Of a stretch of DNA of 64,000 bases, positions 1-12,683 are shown one piece after another. The notes under the pieces were generated by a model that was not told the DNA's origin, did not search any database, and saw nothing but the letters and a program-made list of their open reading frames with translations. Numbering within the stretch: the first letter of the stretch is position 1; every line of letters starts with the position of its first letter. This DNA comes from Neophaeococcomyces mojaviensis (taxonomy: Eukaryota; Ascomycota; Eurotiomycetes; Chaetothyriales), in assembly GCA_030247915.1 (NCBI GenBank), contig JAPDRQ010000075.1:1-64000 (forward strand), written 5' to 3'. The position numbers were made by a program, and so were the translations under genes.

Positions 1-1
1 C

Positions 2-235
2 GACTCTGAATCTGATGACGATGGTGAGCTCGGAAATGCAGGAGAGGGTTATTCCTCGTTCATAGTTCTCAACAACGATACCACGATAGTGAAAGAGCTG
101 CGGAAGCTTAGAGGGCAATTCAAAAGGCAACTTGACTTTTTCATTGCTGGACTTAGAGGTGCAGGTAGAGAAAGGCAGCACGTAGAAGATTTGGAGGGTT
201 TAGCGGATCGACTTGCATGGCACTCTGTAGGGTAG
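2..235 (+). CDS. 3' end of an unrecognised gene, cut by the window edge
   Basis: An open frame without an in-window start runs from the first bases to a TAG at 233-235. The readable 77 residues begin with an acidic Ser/Asp stretch (DSESDDDGELG) and continue as a charged, probably helical tail (KELRKLRGQFKRQL, then AGRERQHVEDLEGLADRLAW). The composition is that of real protein rather than of a chance frame, and the opposite-strand frame here (49-252) is Ser/Cys-rich and unconvincing. I do not recognise the family. The downstream neighbour is the convergent dehydrogenase ending at 1169. The bases GGTAGGTATT at the stop could alternatively be an intron donor, so the true C-terminus is uncertain. 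Confidence 0.5.
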   Translation, partial: DSESDDDGELGNAGEGYSSFIVLNNDTTIVKELRKLRGQFKRQLDFFIAGLRGAGRERQHVEDLEGLADRLAWHSVG

Positions 236-1168
236 GTATTGATTCTATCCACTCAATTAAGAGCCTCTGCTCTGCCGCGGAGGTGATCAAAGCACAACAC
301 CCAGGTCAATTCAACAGTAATGGCACTTCCTTCAGTCACAATTAGTGAATCATCCTTGCTGCTAGTGCTAGTCTGTATAAACCAGTCAAGCCCAGGCAAA
401 GAAAGTTTAGGCCGTAAAGACTGCGATTCAATGCCATTCTATGTGCCGAAGCATCATCGATCAGAACTCTGTAGTTTGTCATTGGAAGACCTGAGCATCA
501 CCCCGAGATCCGGCGGGAGGTTGCCATGGGATTTTGTTTCATTGAGGCTGAGATCTTAACGGAGCTGAAGTACGACAGCTTTCTTGGCGAAGCATGCAGA
601 GGTTTATTCACTTATTGTCATGGCTAGTGTGGCAATGAGTTGAGATGTCGACTGTCCATGTACTTTAGTTGTATGTGCCGATGTCATGGACAAGAATAAA
701 AAGCTCGAGATCAAGAGAACGCGGAAGAAATGCGGGATTCGTCGGCTCGGCTTTTGATAATTTTTGATCTGGTAAGACTGGTTCTCTTTATTATTCATAT
801 AGGGGTTCGGTCAAGGTATTTCTAAACCTGATATTCTTGGTATTCATGGAATGGGGTCTGTCACGATCCTTCTTCCGTACCTACTAAGTTGGTTGGATGC
901 TCATTCCGACACAGATTCTTAGCTGGTTATGATTTTATTTCGGACATTTCTGCTTCCCTCCCAGTTCGAATTCTGTTAGTTTTTCCCACGTAGTCCTTTA
1001 TCTCGTGTTGGCACCGAGTAGTTTTGTCATGCAACCCGAGCAATTAATGCCGGACCTCCAATATCGACACTATTTCATCTTCAATCCTGAAAGACATTCA
1101 ACATTTTACCAGATAGTATATCTAGGAGCTCAAGTTAGCCTCAGCCGCAACAATTGAGTCGAAAATTT
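236..1168. other. intergenic stretch between convergent genes
   Basis: The short frames here (for example 320-559 and 604-798) have no recognisable domain, no splice logic and no homologous look. It probably holds the 3' untranslated regions of the two convergent neighbours. I see no repeat or RNA gene. Confidence 0.5.
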
Positions 1169-2197
1169 TTACCCTCCATCAACAATTATGTCTGCTCCAG
1201 TCATGTAACTCGAGGCATCCGATGCCATCCAAACTACTGTGCCTCTAAACTCCTCTGGTTTGGCGATACGGTGTAGAGGAATCATCTGTACCCACTCTTT
1301 GCTTAACTTCTCCATCTCTTCGCCTGAGTTCTTGGCTGTCTGAATATAGCCGGGAGAGAGTGAATTGACACGAATGCCATGCTCGCCCCATTCACTTGCC
1401 AGAGAACGCATCATGTGGGTGGTACCAGCTTTGGACTGTAGTGCAAGTTATAATCCAGCCACATGAACTCGATAGGGAATTGACATACCACATTGTATGC
1501 GCTCTGCTTCTGCGGTCTGTTAACGATAGCGCCTGACATGGAGCTGACCATGATAATGGTGCCTTTAATCTTGTTGTCGATCATGTGCTTGCCTCCAGCT
1601 TGGGCGAACAGAAAAGTGCCATTGACATTGACATCCAGTATCTTCTTCCAGTCATCCAGGTCGTAGTCCTCTGCAGGACTTCCTCCTGTAATACCGGCAT
1701 TCGTGACCATTACATCTACCCTGCCAAAGTCTTTCACGATTTGGCTGAAGGTGCTGTCGACTCCATCTTTGGATGAAGCATCACATTCATAGCCACGAAT
1801 CTCCGGTTCGGGAAGGCCTGCACGCTTGACTTCTTCCTTCAAGTCGTCAACGGCTTTGTTGGCAGACTCGAGTGATAGGTCAACGACGGCACCACGAGCA
1901 CCGGACAGCGCGAAGGCTGCGAGAATCTGGGATCCCAGACCTTGTGAGGCGCTAAGACTGGTTCAGCGACTGGTAATGGGGATGTTCGGTTGGCTCGACA
2001 TACCCAGTGACTAAAAGCAGGCAATTTAGTGGGTTGACCAATCTTATCTTTTATTTATGCTTACCAACACAAGTCTTGCCCTCCAAGGAGAAGCAGGGCA
2101 AAGTTCTGGAATAACCGTGAGTAAAGCGTCGGAAGAGACTTTGGTATTTAAACGATGGGCCACGTAGAAGGGCAGTACATCTAACATACGGAGGCAT
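1169..2197 (-). CDS. NAD(P)-dependent short-chain dehydrogenase/reductase (SDR), with a 7-nt microexon
   Basis: Classical SDR oxidoreductase of 289 residues; the closest look is the fungal sorbose-reductase/arabinitol-dehydrogenase type. The cofactor motif VTGASQGLG is assembled across three exons. VTNAGI follows, the catalytic Ser lies in MVSSMSG, and the Tyr and Lys of YNVSK are split by the last intron. It ends in TGADIIVDGG, normal for the family. Exons (minus): 2197-2065, 2010-2004, 1951-1489, 1435-1169; introns are 54, 52 and 53 nt with GTAAGC, GTATGT and GTATGT donors. The total of 870 nt is a whole number of codons. The first exon adds a basic, Arg-rich leader of about 40 residues that might target mitochondria. 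The ATG at 2197 is the first in-frame Met upstream of the fold. The substrate cannot be read from sequence. Confidence 0.85.
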
Positions 2198-5100
2198 AAG
2201 GACAATGTGTAATGATCTTAGGGTTCGGAGCTCGGCCTCGTATCGACAATCACTGGGAGGAACAAAGAATAGGATTGTTTGAAAGTGATAGACTAGCAGT
2301 AGGATAAGGCTATGGAATGGGTAAAGAGTAACGTGACGTTAGCAGATTGTCAAACACCAGTGCTATTCGCAAATGAACTCCGTGCCAATGGTACAATTAT
2401 ACACAACCTGTCTCCGTTTGTGTTCCTGTATTACAGGACGTTGAAATGTCAGACGGTCTTTCGTTTTGCGCTGCTGAAGCCTCATCTTCGTTGGAGATTC
2501 GAGGGTTGACGACAAGATTTTTGGTATGCGTAACCGCGGATCCGTTTTCCGGAAATCTCGAACGTCATTTCAAAACATCGAGTAACATATTGCGACGACG
2601 TCAGTTGCATTCCTGGTCACGCGCCACTGATGCAGCAAGTGATGTCGATAAGACATTTCCCTCACAACCAGCGGCTTAGCGCAAGGTGTGCTGACCCGAA
2701 TGCCATCAGGAGACCGATACCAGAGTGGATGAGAAGATGACTTTCGATGCCAAAGGAGACTAACGAATAATGCTAGTACCAAGTGATGGCATGTAATACT
2801 CACGAATGTGGCGATTGGCCAAGTTTGTATTGATTTCAGGCCAAGTTTCGAATGATTGTTAAGGATAGGTCGTCCAGATGGCATGCGCAAAAGACAAAAG
2901 GCAAGTCACGTGTTTTGGGTCCGGATGCAGCAGCCGAACGCGTGCTTCGCAAAGAGATGGTTTCTGCCAGGACATCCTCGGGTATACATGTTGGAAGCTT
3001 TTTAGCACCAGGAGAGACTGTCAAATAAAATGTGAGAGGAAATTGTACACGTGTTCATTTCGAAGAAGTGCTGCTGTTGCCTCTTCGCCGTTCGATGGGC
3101 TTCGAAAAGATCTGCACGGTCCGTTTCGTGGTAGTCATGACCCTCGATTTCTCATGATACGTGCCTCTAGACCCAATTCAAAGCTCCGCCTAATCTTCTC
3201 CAAGCCTGTCAGCTAATTAGCACTCACTCCCATGACACTTCCCTTTTGTCCCTTCGCGCCTTCATGTCTCGTTGTCAATAGCAGTCAAACTCCTATTAGA
3301 ACCACTGCCTCTTATTCCAGTTGCGAAATATTATCATATAGTGTTCAAATTATACCTGCGTTACTGCCCGCGTTGTGCCAGCGCGCATACTGGCCTTGTG
3401 CCGAACGACTGTGTGATGCCTTCGAATGAGATATGCTTACGGCGGAGCTGAACGCGAGCTGTGCAACAGCAACCACATTGAGTATGGCCACAATGTTAGG
3501 CATTTCCCCATCTACATACAACAAAAGATTTTATGCTCGTGGCAATCAGCTTTGAGTATGCTGCCTTCTTTGAATCATTCACTTAATGCCTGAGGCAGAC
3601 ACTGATATGTCGACTGCGATATCTTCCTACTTACTTGATGATATATGCTGAGTGAGTCAATCAACGAACTTGAGAAAGAATAGCAACCAAAGACTGAAAT
3701 TAGACCCTGGGAAGCATATCAGACGTCGTGAAGCCCACCATAGCTATGTATCGGGAACCTTAGACAGACTTCGGTATAGGGTGTAGATCTTGATGTGTGG
3801 AAGACAGCATCTGAAACCAATTTTTTTTATCCCCTCAGAACAAATAGTCGATATAGTGGGCATTCTGTCAACTAGCAAAGCTGATGGTTTGTAAATTCTT
3901 CGCGGAATATGCTCTTTTGGTAAATGAGGGACTGTCAGGGCAGAAAAAGTGTGGCTCAATGACACAAAACGCACTGGCATTCATGCTATCGTTAAAGAGA
4001 CAAGTTCCGTAGACGTGCTCATGATTTGGAACACGAGGTTTGATGACAACGTTTGCGAATGGTCTTTGCATTTCGGAACCTGGATCTAGGTCAGTCGTAG
4101 TTGTGTGAGAGGCTGCTTTGGCTGTGCTTGGAATCATTGCAGACAATGTTGTACATGAAAAACTGTTCTATACTAACTGGGCTGGATGTGGAAAGGAGCA
4201 ACATGTCGTTGAAACGATCCTAAGCCGCTTCAGCCAGATTGTACTTGCCCTTCGTCTGACTCGGCTCGTACGCACTGATCATAACGTATGACCTGACATC
4301 ACACAAATGATCAAGATAGGAGGCTTGGACTCGATAACACAGAGTCAATGATTGGCCGATATGGGCATAGCTACACGTGTAAGAGCTTGTGTGACCCGTG
4401 CCATCATACCTTGTTCTAGATACAATTGGGAACTAGGAAGCATTGTAACGATGTCAGGGATAGATGTAAAGGAGAAATGATGTAGGCGAGAGTCGATACT
4501 CGGTATGTCTCGCTGAATTCAGGCTGCCCCATAGGACAAGTTTAAGGACGTCCTGGACGCTTGATGATAAAGCACGGCAAGACAAAATGTTATTGGCCTT
4601 TCGCAGATGCTGTCATTGCAGAGGAATAAACTTACACAAGGTATCTCGTGAGATGCGTTAATTGCGCATAACTAAGAGCTTCGATGTGTCCGCTTGCACT
4701 GTCTTCCGTAGTGGAAAGCTGCAGTCGGTGAGTGCCATCGAAGCGAGGTTAATCTCCTCATTGAATCACTGAAGAGTGATCGTCATCGGCCTGCGAAGCA
4801 GTATAGCAATTAGCGCAATGATTTGTCGAGCGGGAAACTTTCCACCATGCCTCGCGTTCGCATTGGTGTGCATCTCGCCGAATGCGTCGACCTGCATCCA
4901 GACGCAATTCGTTGAGCACCCCCAAGTCTAGCCGTTGTCGATCAATCTTCCTTATCGCGTGCTGACCAGGAAGCACAAAATTTCCCCACAGTCACGGCGT
5001 AGCAGAGAGCAAACGTTACTTCCCTGATCAGCGTAGGATGAGCTCTAGGCTGCGCCGGGAGGAGTAGTAGATGATCACAGTCCAATTATCAAGAGAACTG

Positions 5101-6370
5101 AAAAGGAGAATGCGAGTTCTGCATCAAACAACAAGAAGCAAAATATTAGCAATCTTTACCGGTATGCCACATTCAAGAAGCCTTTCTGCGATCATTGGCT
5201 CTGATCAAGCAGGTTAGCGACTGTGAGCACTTCCTGGAAGCTAAGTCCCCACTATTGCAATAACTTTCGGTGAGGAAGCTGTTCTACCTAGCTCGCGACT
5301 AATGCCAGGTGAGTTGAACTTTGACCAACGTCCTCCGTCTAGCTGTCATTACTCATACCAAAAAACCCAAAAGTAATGGGCAGCGTACCGTTGTATAGAA
5401 ATTTGGTCATATTATAAAATTCTGCTGAACTTGAATTAAGGTGGCCCCTTCAGCTAAGAAAGATCGTCCTGGTTGCATAAGCGTGGTAATTCTGACATTA
5501 CCTGTCAACAGCTGACCAATACTGTGCACGGTTTCATCATATCAACCGCTAGCGCGTCCATGGCATGTACTCTGGTGGAGCTGCGGGACGAACAGGGTCC
5601 AAATGACGTCGATTGTGCATGAAAATGGGAAGCGACAAGGACGCAGACACAAGGCAGTCGTCGGCCCTGCCAACCGCAGTCCTATTCATGGAGTTACACC
5701 AAGAGAAGGTTTACAGCCTTTTTCTAGGGGTGCTATCGAGATGGTCGAATCTCATCGAGATGTTGGAGATTGTGTGAGCAGCTGAAGACCCCAGTATTCC
5801 CTAGTCGAGACAAGCTCCAAATGCTCTTACTTCTTCATCGCTAATGGAAGTGGCGACGAGGTCAGAGTCGTTTTGTTCCAATAAAGACAAATTTCGAGAC
5901 CATCTCCACTGATGCGGACGCAGAATGAGTTCATTGTTCTTGGCACAAGAGCAAACTCAAAGTGCAGGCCGTCAAACCCTAGTGATCGCCTTCCCTGTCA
6001 TGCCCCACAGGGTAAGATCTGCAGGGTTCTAGCAAGGTACCGTTCCAGACGTCCATTTTTTTCCATCACGGTCATTCGCTCGATATTGAGACCAGTGCGG
6101 GAGGCGCTACTTATCTCAACTAAGCATAGATCTGCTTCTGCTTTGTGACGCATGTGTCGCTAGGGGGTTCTGTCGTTCTGTGCGGCGGAAGTGGATGCTA
6201 GCATTTGCCTGCGGTGACGGTAAGTGGCAGCACATGACATCGTCTCCGTATCACTTCGGTATCGCGATTGGTTCGATGGGCGTCAGCGTGAGTAAAGAGG
6301 CTCTCAACATGGTTTAGAATCCACATACCAGCCGTACTCGAAGCACTATTGGGGCTTCACTCAAAGCGTA
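2198..6370. other. about 4.2 kb without a convincing gene
   Basis: Frames of 60-112 codons occur on both strands (for example 2570-2890, 2878-3216, 3868-4146, 4758-4976 and 5912-6148) but overlap one another, show no domain and have no matching splice partners. The first few hundred bases should hold the promoter of the dehydrogenase starting at 2197. I found no tandem repeat, no long inverted repeat and no tRNA-like element by eye. Degraded transposon sequence is possible but not shown. Confidence 0.4.
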
Positions 6371-6384
6371 CAGTATGCTCGTAG

Positions 6385-6587
6385 TATATAGACGTTAAGC
6401 TCAACGGTCGTCTTTGAGGTTTCCTTCTTCTCAACCTCAATCTTCCATACAGGCATCATCGAGTTATCTACAAGTTGTCCCTTCTGCAACTGCTGCGCAT
6501 TTCTACTATCTCATTCCATAATACCAATCGTATCATCCGAAACACCTTTAAGCCTCGTTCGGTCTCAGAATCAATCGAACCATCAAC
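6385..6587 (+). promoter_or_regulatory. TATA box and CT-rich 5' leader of the small gene at 6588
   Basis: TATATA at 6385-6390 is followed by a pyrimidine-rich stretch (TTTCCTTCTTCTCAACCTC near 6420) and then about 150 nt before the ATG. A TATA box plus CT tract is the usual layout of strongly transcribed filamentous-fungal genes. This supports the small open frame at 6588 being a real gene. Confidence 0.45.
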
Positions 6588-6824
6588 ATGCCTGCAGTCG
6601 AGTACCTCACAAGCCCAGGTCAATCCACCTTTGACTTTGAGCAAGATCCATTTCAAGCAGTTACCACCTATTCTCGAATGATGCATGAGCACACCAAACA
6701 ACAGATGGACACATCCTGCCGCTCGTTGCGACGAAAAAGCCCAACAAGCTCTGCCATTGACGCCCAAGCTGGCATCGCCAGACACAGCGCCAGCAGCTCA
6801 ACCTCTTCGCGATCATCGTTTTGA
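6588..6824 (+). CDS. small conserved-looking fungal protein, function unknown
   Basis: A 78-residue protein beginning MPAVEYLTSPGQSTFDFEQ and continuing DPFQAVTTYSRMMHEHTKQQ, followed by a Ser/Arg-rich tail. The ordered N-terminal half (aromatic, acidic, then a His/Lys helix) looks like selected protein sequence, in contrast to the Ser-rich overlapping frame at 6475-6681. It has no signal peptide or membrane segment. A TATA box and CT-rich leader precede it. From memory, short fungal proteins with a similar TFDFEQDPF-type start exist without known function, but I cannot name the family with certainty. The gene appears intronless. Confidence 0.55.
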   Translation: MPAVEYLTSPGQSTFDFEQDPFQAVTTYSRMMHEHTKQQMDTSCRSLRRKSPTSSAIDAQAGIARHSASSSTSSRSSF

Positions 6825-8318
6825 GCATCAGTCTTTCCTGGTTTAACACAAACTTTTTACTTCATCGGCGTTGAGCTCAACTGTATTTCTTAAAAGACTC
6901 ACACGAATTTTTCGAGCAAAGGCGCAGAAATGAGCATGGATTAGCATTTTCCTCGACTGGAACAATGGAGCTGGCATTAGGGGAAATTTACCTGCCTTCG
7001 ATCGAGCAAGTTGCTCTGAATGTGCTAGCATACTGAAATCAAAACTTCTTCGGACACTTGTTGTCCCCCTTCATTCTCGACCTTTTTTGTCCATCGTCAT
7101 CGTTGTGCAGTTTGTATTCCATCTGTGCTGCGTTAAAATCATGATGGCTTGGCATTTATTAGATGCCATCGGCGATGCTGTAAAAAAGGATCGTGATTGT
7201 TCCCGCTAAGGCACCTACCCGGTCATCAGAAAGTCGAAATATTCTCCTAGCGCCAGTAGGTATACTGGTATGACCCTCTCCATTCAGTTCATTGACGGGA
7301 TCGCATCGAACGTCCACGGGAAGCTGTTGCTGCCTCCGGCCACACACATGTGAGGTTCTTAACCTAAACTCATGTTCACATCTTCGATGAACGTCTGCGT
7401 CACTTCACCTGCGCTTCAGGGTGGCCACACACTCCATGTCATTTAGGCCTGGAACGTTTCTTTCCCGTCACGCTATTGGTGTCATGTCTCATTCTCGTGC
7501 ACCATTTGTGTGCGTCCGGTTATTCGTAGGCACCCTGAAGATACGTCAAATGTTCCCCACGAACCATCTGTCAGATCTGTTGTGTTCAAAGATGGCCAGC
7601 AACGAATCCCACTCAACACTTACCGTTACACGAGCGCTACTTACTCTCAGCTCTGGCACCCCACTTCATCACATCGACCGATCTCGTTCTCAAACCCTTT
7701 CCACTTTCATGACGGAGCGGATTGAGGTTTCTAGACCCTGAGCAGCGGAAGAAGTGCTCGTAACTGTCCTCATCGAGATCTCTCAGATTTCGTGTCACTT
7801 ACCACGGCTCACCATCGAATTCTCTCACCAATATATTCTGCTTGTTGAAAACATTCATTCGCAGAAAACTGTGGAGTTACAGATTTCGTGCACGTGAACA
7901 GACCAATTGCTCACGTGCCTGGTTTATTTGGGACTGATGAGCCAAGATATCCACTGTCTGTGCAGCAGGCATTTTGAGCTTTGATATCACTCGTGAGTCA
8001 AGGGGTTTAGAACACAGGTGTAAAAGGATTGCTGCTACTGCTTTGATCGTGCCTATATCGGCTGATCCCGGGCGATGTACGTTGCAGTCCTTACCTGCTA
8101 GATTTGTCTCGGTCTTTACGCACTGAAAGACAGCCGGATCTCTGACAGTGACGACTTCTTACAGGCTGATGAGAGCGAAGCTCATTGTAATCACCTTCAG
8201 AGATGTAGTTAGAGCAATAATAGGAAAGCCAATAGTGGAAATAGAGATCATATTCACCTACGGTAGCAGCAGAGGGTCTTTCTGTAATGATGTCAAAAGC
8301 AAGTAATAATAATTATTC
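6825..8318. other. intergenic, 1.5 kb, no gene recognised
   Basis: It lies between the 3' end of the small plus-strand gene and the 3' end of the minus-strand SUMO protease. Two overlapping frames at 7421-7741 and 7510-7725 were read and not accepted: they compete with each other and show no motif. AT-rich bases (AATAATAATTATTC) near 8305-8320 may belong to the protease 3' end. Confidence 0.4.
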
Positions 8319-11300
8319 TTAGTTCGTCATCAACATATCTGTGTGTTCCGGCGGGGCGGCAGCACCGTCAAAGTCATCCTCATCGTCGTCAAAGATACTT
8401 TCTGCGATAAAAACCTCCTTCTGCTCCGTATCATCCTGGCCTGATCTTCTATTTGGGTCCAAAACTTGTACATCACTATCAAAGCCGTTCCATTCAGACT
8501 CGTGTGGATGGTTCTGCCCAGTCTCTTCAGGTGTTCGCTGATGAGTACCGTTAATGTAGCTTCCATCACCCACGAGAAATTCTGTAGTGACAGAAGCGTG
8601 GCTAAGATCACGTTGATGGCGGAACAATTCTGTTCTCTCCTGGTTCTCGGTGGTGGTGAAAGTGCTCGGGCTCGGCACATTCCTTTGAGGACTTCGCCTT
8701 GCCGCAAGTCGTCTTGCTAGCTTCTCTGGGCTGTCTGGCACCTGTTGTGTAACTTGACAATGGTCTATTACGATTGGTTGGAGCGGCAGGCGATCTTCAT
8801 CTTCCACTGATACCGGAAAATGTCTTGAGGTTGTTTGAGCACGCCTTCGGCGTAGGTCTTCGAGATTCGCATTTGATTTGGTTTTTGTAACTTCGACGAT
8901 ATCCTGTGAGTCGTCCTCAATTGCGACAGGCTCGTGAGCATTTGTGAAGGTCTGCTTTATTGAATTAATCTGTGAAGTATTGTTGTCTTCTTCGACGTCA
9001 ATAAAGTCAGGCCTATATTCAGATAGTGGCTGGGTCGAAGTCTTGGTCTCCCTATCCCTCTCTGCTGTATGCCGGTCAAGCCAATCAAGTCGGTGATTGA
9101 TGTCTTCATGTGCCATTCCGAGCGCAGTAACCCTTGCGGTATCTGCTCGACGTTGAAAGTCTTCGTTCCTTATCAGAATATTTCCGAGCTCTGGTACTTC
9201 AGCTTCCTTCTTTTTCTCGATTTGGACGTCATGAAGCTCTTGCAGCATGTTGTATAATCTTTGCCGAAGTACACCGCTCTCTATTTTGCGGGGCCATTTG
9301 ATCAGCTCAATCTCTCTTTGTAATATTGACTGCTTGAACACTTCTGGGTTTTTCATGAATTGTTCCAGGTACATGCACATGTACAGCCCACAGTCCGAGA
9401 AGTTATTTTGAAGGGGTATGGCCTTTGCCGTCATGTTGGGTATCTCTTCTTTGCTGATAGTTATATGCCATTTGGTTTTGGCCTCTTCAATAATGTAGTC
9501 CTTCAAAGTGCCAGCAGTGCCGCTGCGGCCAACATTGAGAGAGTCCAAGGTAATTATGACAGGCTCCTTTGTGTCGAATTTCTTTTGGCCGGGCACTCTA
9601 TGCGACCTCCTTCGGCCAGGAGTCCTCCTTTCGCTGTTTGGTGTAGCCTCCTCTTCTTCATCAGAAGCTTTCTCTTTCGTTCTTTCGCTTACAGGGATAA
9701 GATCACTCTCTAGAATCTGTTTCGACGGTTCGTCGACTATCTCTACTGGCGGTGGGACAGATGTAGCCATCTCATCATGGTCTTCCTCGCGGCCATGATG
9801 TCGATCCCAGAACTTACGCAGGTTGCATATAATCATGACGTACCAGTGGTAGTCTTCGTTAACAGGCACTATGACATAGTCGCGCTGGAAGATGTTGTTA
9901 TGTTTCGTCCAGCTGGATACGCCCTGATAGTTGATTCGGCGTCTAGATCCCTTGCCGTCAGTTGGTCGCGTTAGAGTCTCATAAAAGAAAGTGTTAAAGT
10001 AATGCATGGTCTTGAGCCAATCCGGATTCGAGTGCTTCTGCAAGTATTTTAGGAACAGGCTGACCAGGGTATCATTGAGGAATTGATCATCTTCAAGTCG
10101 TTCAAGATCATCCCACGTCACTGTCTCTTTCCCCTTTCCAGTGAGAGGGTAGGTTAATGGCACTTTCCATGGTGTTCCCTGTCGTCGGGCGGGCACTTTG
10201 GTTTGGCTTGGGGGTGTGCTGGTTTCCTCCCACTGGGGTTGCTTTCCTTGAGAGCGAGTCTGACGGGTGCCGTGCATGGCGTCCGATGCGGCAGTTGTCG
10301 TTTCCGGCTTCGTCGAGGTGTTGTCGTCTCTGGTCCTCGGCGTCAAATCATGTAAATGTACACCTACTGGCTGTGTAGGTGGCGCATCGAGCTGGTCGAC
10401 TTTCCGCGTACGCTTCTGCACTTGTTTGAGCTCACGAAATGCTAATGGTGACTGACCACCATCCGGATGATCAGCGTGCTGGATGTTTATCTCCTGCTCA
10501 TGCAAATTTTCTCGTGTCTTGACCCAAACACTGCTCATAACTTTCTGAAGACTTTCGCATCGCTTTTGTAGAGTTTTGATGCCGAGGCCAAGTTCATGCA
10601 GCAACGTACAAAATTCGACATAGGTCTTGCGCGACGAGAACTCAAAGTAGCAGCAATTTTCTGGGTACACGCCTGCCGACAAATTTGCCCTTACTATGTT
10701 GTTTTCTTCGCTGTCAGGGAGTACAAGCAAGCCGATCTTGCTGAGCGAGACGCTAGTTGACAATGCATCTTTGTGTGGCTGCTTAGACTTCCATCTGATG
10801 GCAAAGGTTTTATCAGCTTCTATCACTTCCAGTTTGCTTTCTGTCACAGCCAGAAAACCAGGAGCCACGAATGTTCTCAAATCAAACGGTCGACCCACGT
10901 GTTCTGTGTAGTCTGTGGAACTCAAGGGTTGGACTCTCGACTTGTGTACTTTTCGAATAGTTTGAAATTCTGCCTGGAGTGCGTCCGGGCTTTCACCTCC
11001 TTCTCGAAGCCGATCAACCATTCTCGAAGTCGAAGGTGTCTTCGCTGAAGCTGCTTTACGGGTTGGCGACTTACCATTCAATCTGTGATGACCACTTCGC
11101 GAGCTAGGGTGAGTATTTGTAGTAACCACAGTGCCCGGCTGGTGGCGCATCCCTGATGGTGGACAAACATCTTCCTCATCTTGAAGACGCTGTGCTCTAG
11201 CATTCTTTGTGAACATATCCGGAGAGCCCAACAGCGGGTCGGGACTTGGGCTTCGTCGGGGGGATCGTAGATGACCATCCTGCTTGTCCACGCGACGCAG

Positions 11301-12356
11301 AGGAGTGTCTTTGACTCGTGCTCGACGAACAGATGAAATCTCTGTTGGTGAAGGCTCATAACCAAACTTATCTTGCAGATCAGATCGTCGAGAGGGTGCT
11401 CTTTTGGCGGGTTTGTCGTTTGGGTTGTCCAAAACGATTGTGGCTGCTCCTGATGGCTGAGAGTTTTTCGGCGAAGCACTCATGCGCATCCTCTTTGTAG
11501 GTCGGTTGTCAATATCATGCGCATTCTCGCGATGCCCCTGGTCCTTGATCGAGTTCATGTCGCGCAGAGCGGTCCTTCGTATCGGAGTCGGGTCGCCGCC
11601 GCGAATCTGATTCATCATGAAATCACTTCTCGAAGACCGACTTCCTCGCTGTTCATTGAGAGTGTCCACGGGTCGAAGCCCACCGGATGTAAAGGCACTG
11701 CGATTCTTAAGAAGTCAGATGTTGCTACTCGCATCTCCACTTTGGCTCACCTGCACGAACGGCATTTCTTGTTCCCTGCTCGAAGTCTCGGTCGGTGTAG
11801 GGTCGGGGGGTACTAGTCTGCCAAATGCGTCAGGATACTCTGCGCAGGCTCGCGAGTGGTCAGATTTATGGGTGGGAGTGCTGAGACAAGCTGGTCAATC
11901 ATGACCGCCTCTTACGCTCTCGTGGGTGAGGAATGTGTACATACAATGCTTTTCTCGTAGTTGCACGAGGGCTACGAATTTTGGGAGGGATTTCCTTCGT
12001 TTGCGATCGTCGCACTTTAGTAGAGTCATCGTCATCGTCAGAGATCTAGTATTCTGTTAGCCAAGGTGGCACAGATGGCAAAAAGAGAGAGATAGACGAA
12101 CAACAATGCCGTCGTCAAAGGTGCCTTCCAGAAACTGGTCAACCACTCGTTTGTTAGACTTGGCAGAGTCCCTCGCAACGCTCATCGGTTTGGAGTGTAG
12201 TGTTGCACTCCGGGTAGTGCGTCGAGAGGCGCCAGTAGTATCTCGACCGGGGACATGGGATGGCTCAGGTTCCGCGGGTTTGCCGGAGATGGTTGCGCAG
12301 ACATTATCGTATAAATTGCTAAGAAAGCCTGGACCCTGTCCGTTGAATAGATTCAT
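8319..12356 (-). CDS. Ulp2/SENP6-type SUMO-specific cysteine protease (C48 family)
   Basis: A deSUMOylating protease of 1290 residues, expected to be nuclear and to trim poly-SUMO chains. Exons (minus): 12356-12102, 12045-11945, 11880-11751, 11705-8319; introns are 56, 64 and 45 nt, and the frame closes exactly. The catalytic domain starts near YPLTGKGKETVTWDDLERL. The triad is His in NEDYHWYVM (about 782), Asp in ITLDSLN (about 883) and Cys in NNFSDCGLY (about 934), with the oxyanion Gln in PLQNN. The long acidic Ser/Glu insert between His and Asp is typical of Ulp2/SENP6 rather than Ulp1. The N-terminal 460 residues are basic and disordered, apart from a possible PH-like stretch near RPFDLRTFVAPGF; the tail is Asp/Glu-rich. 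The large last exon alone starts with GTG; the real ATG opens with MNLFNGQGPGFLSNLYDNV three exons upstream. Confidence 0.88.
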
Positions 12357-12683
12357 ATATCAGGAAGTCGCAGGCGCATTGCTGCCGGTCATGGTCACAA
12401 AGCGATCAGGTCAGCATTAATGAGAGGTGATCGAATTCCGTCGTGCGTCAGACGCCGGCTTTTCTTTGTTGGAGCACGATCATGCAGTCGCGTCCCCGCA
12501 GTTTGAGACGCGTTGGAAGAAAGGGCACAGGATACGGCTTGCGAAAGTCACAGAGATGGCAAGTTGATCCATTCACATGGAAAAAAAAAGTGGAATTGCT
12601 TGCATTGGAAAGCAGCGCTGGCCGCTCAATTCAAGGCAATACAGTCAATGGTAATACATCCTCTCCTCGACGGAAAATGCTCA
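12357..12683. promoter_or_regulatory. promoter region of the SUMO protease
   Basis: 327 bp separate the Ulp2 start codon (12356, minus) from the stop codon of the upstream minus-strand eIF4E2 gene (12684). It must hold the 3' end of the latter and the promoter of the former. I see no clear TATA box. Confidence 0.35.

Noticed and set aside
3868..4146. 92-codon minus-strand frame in the 4-kb gene-poor stretch
   Set aside because: Some stretches look protein-like, but it overlaps another frame (3744-3980), has no motif, and has no start or splice support.
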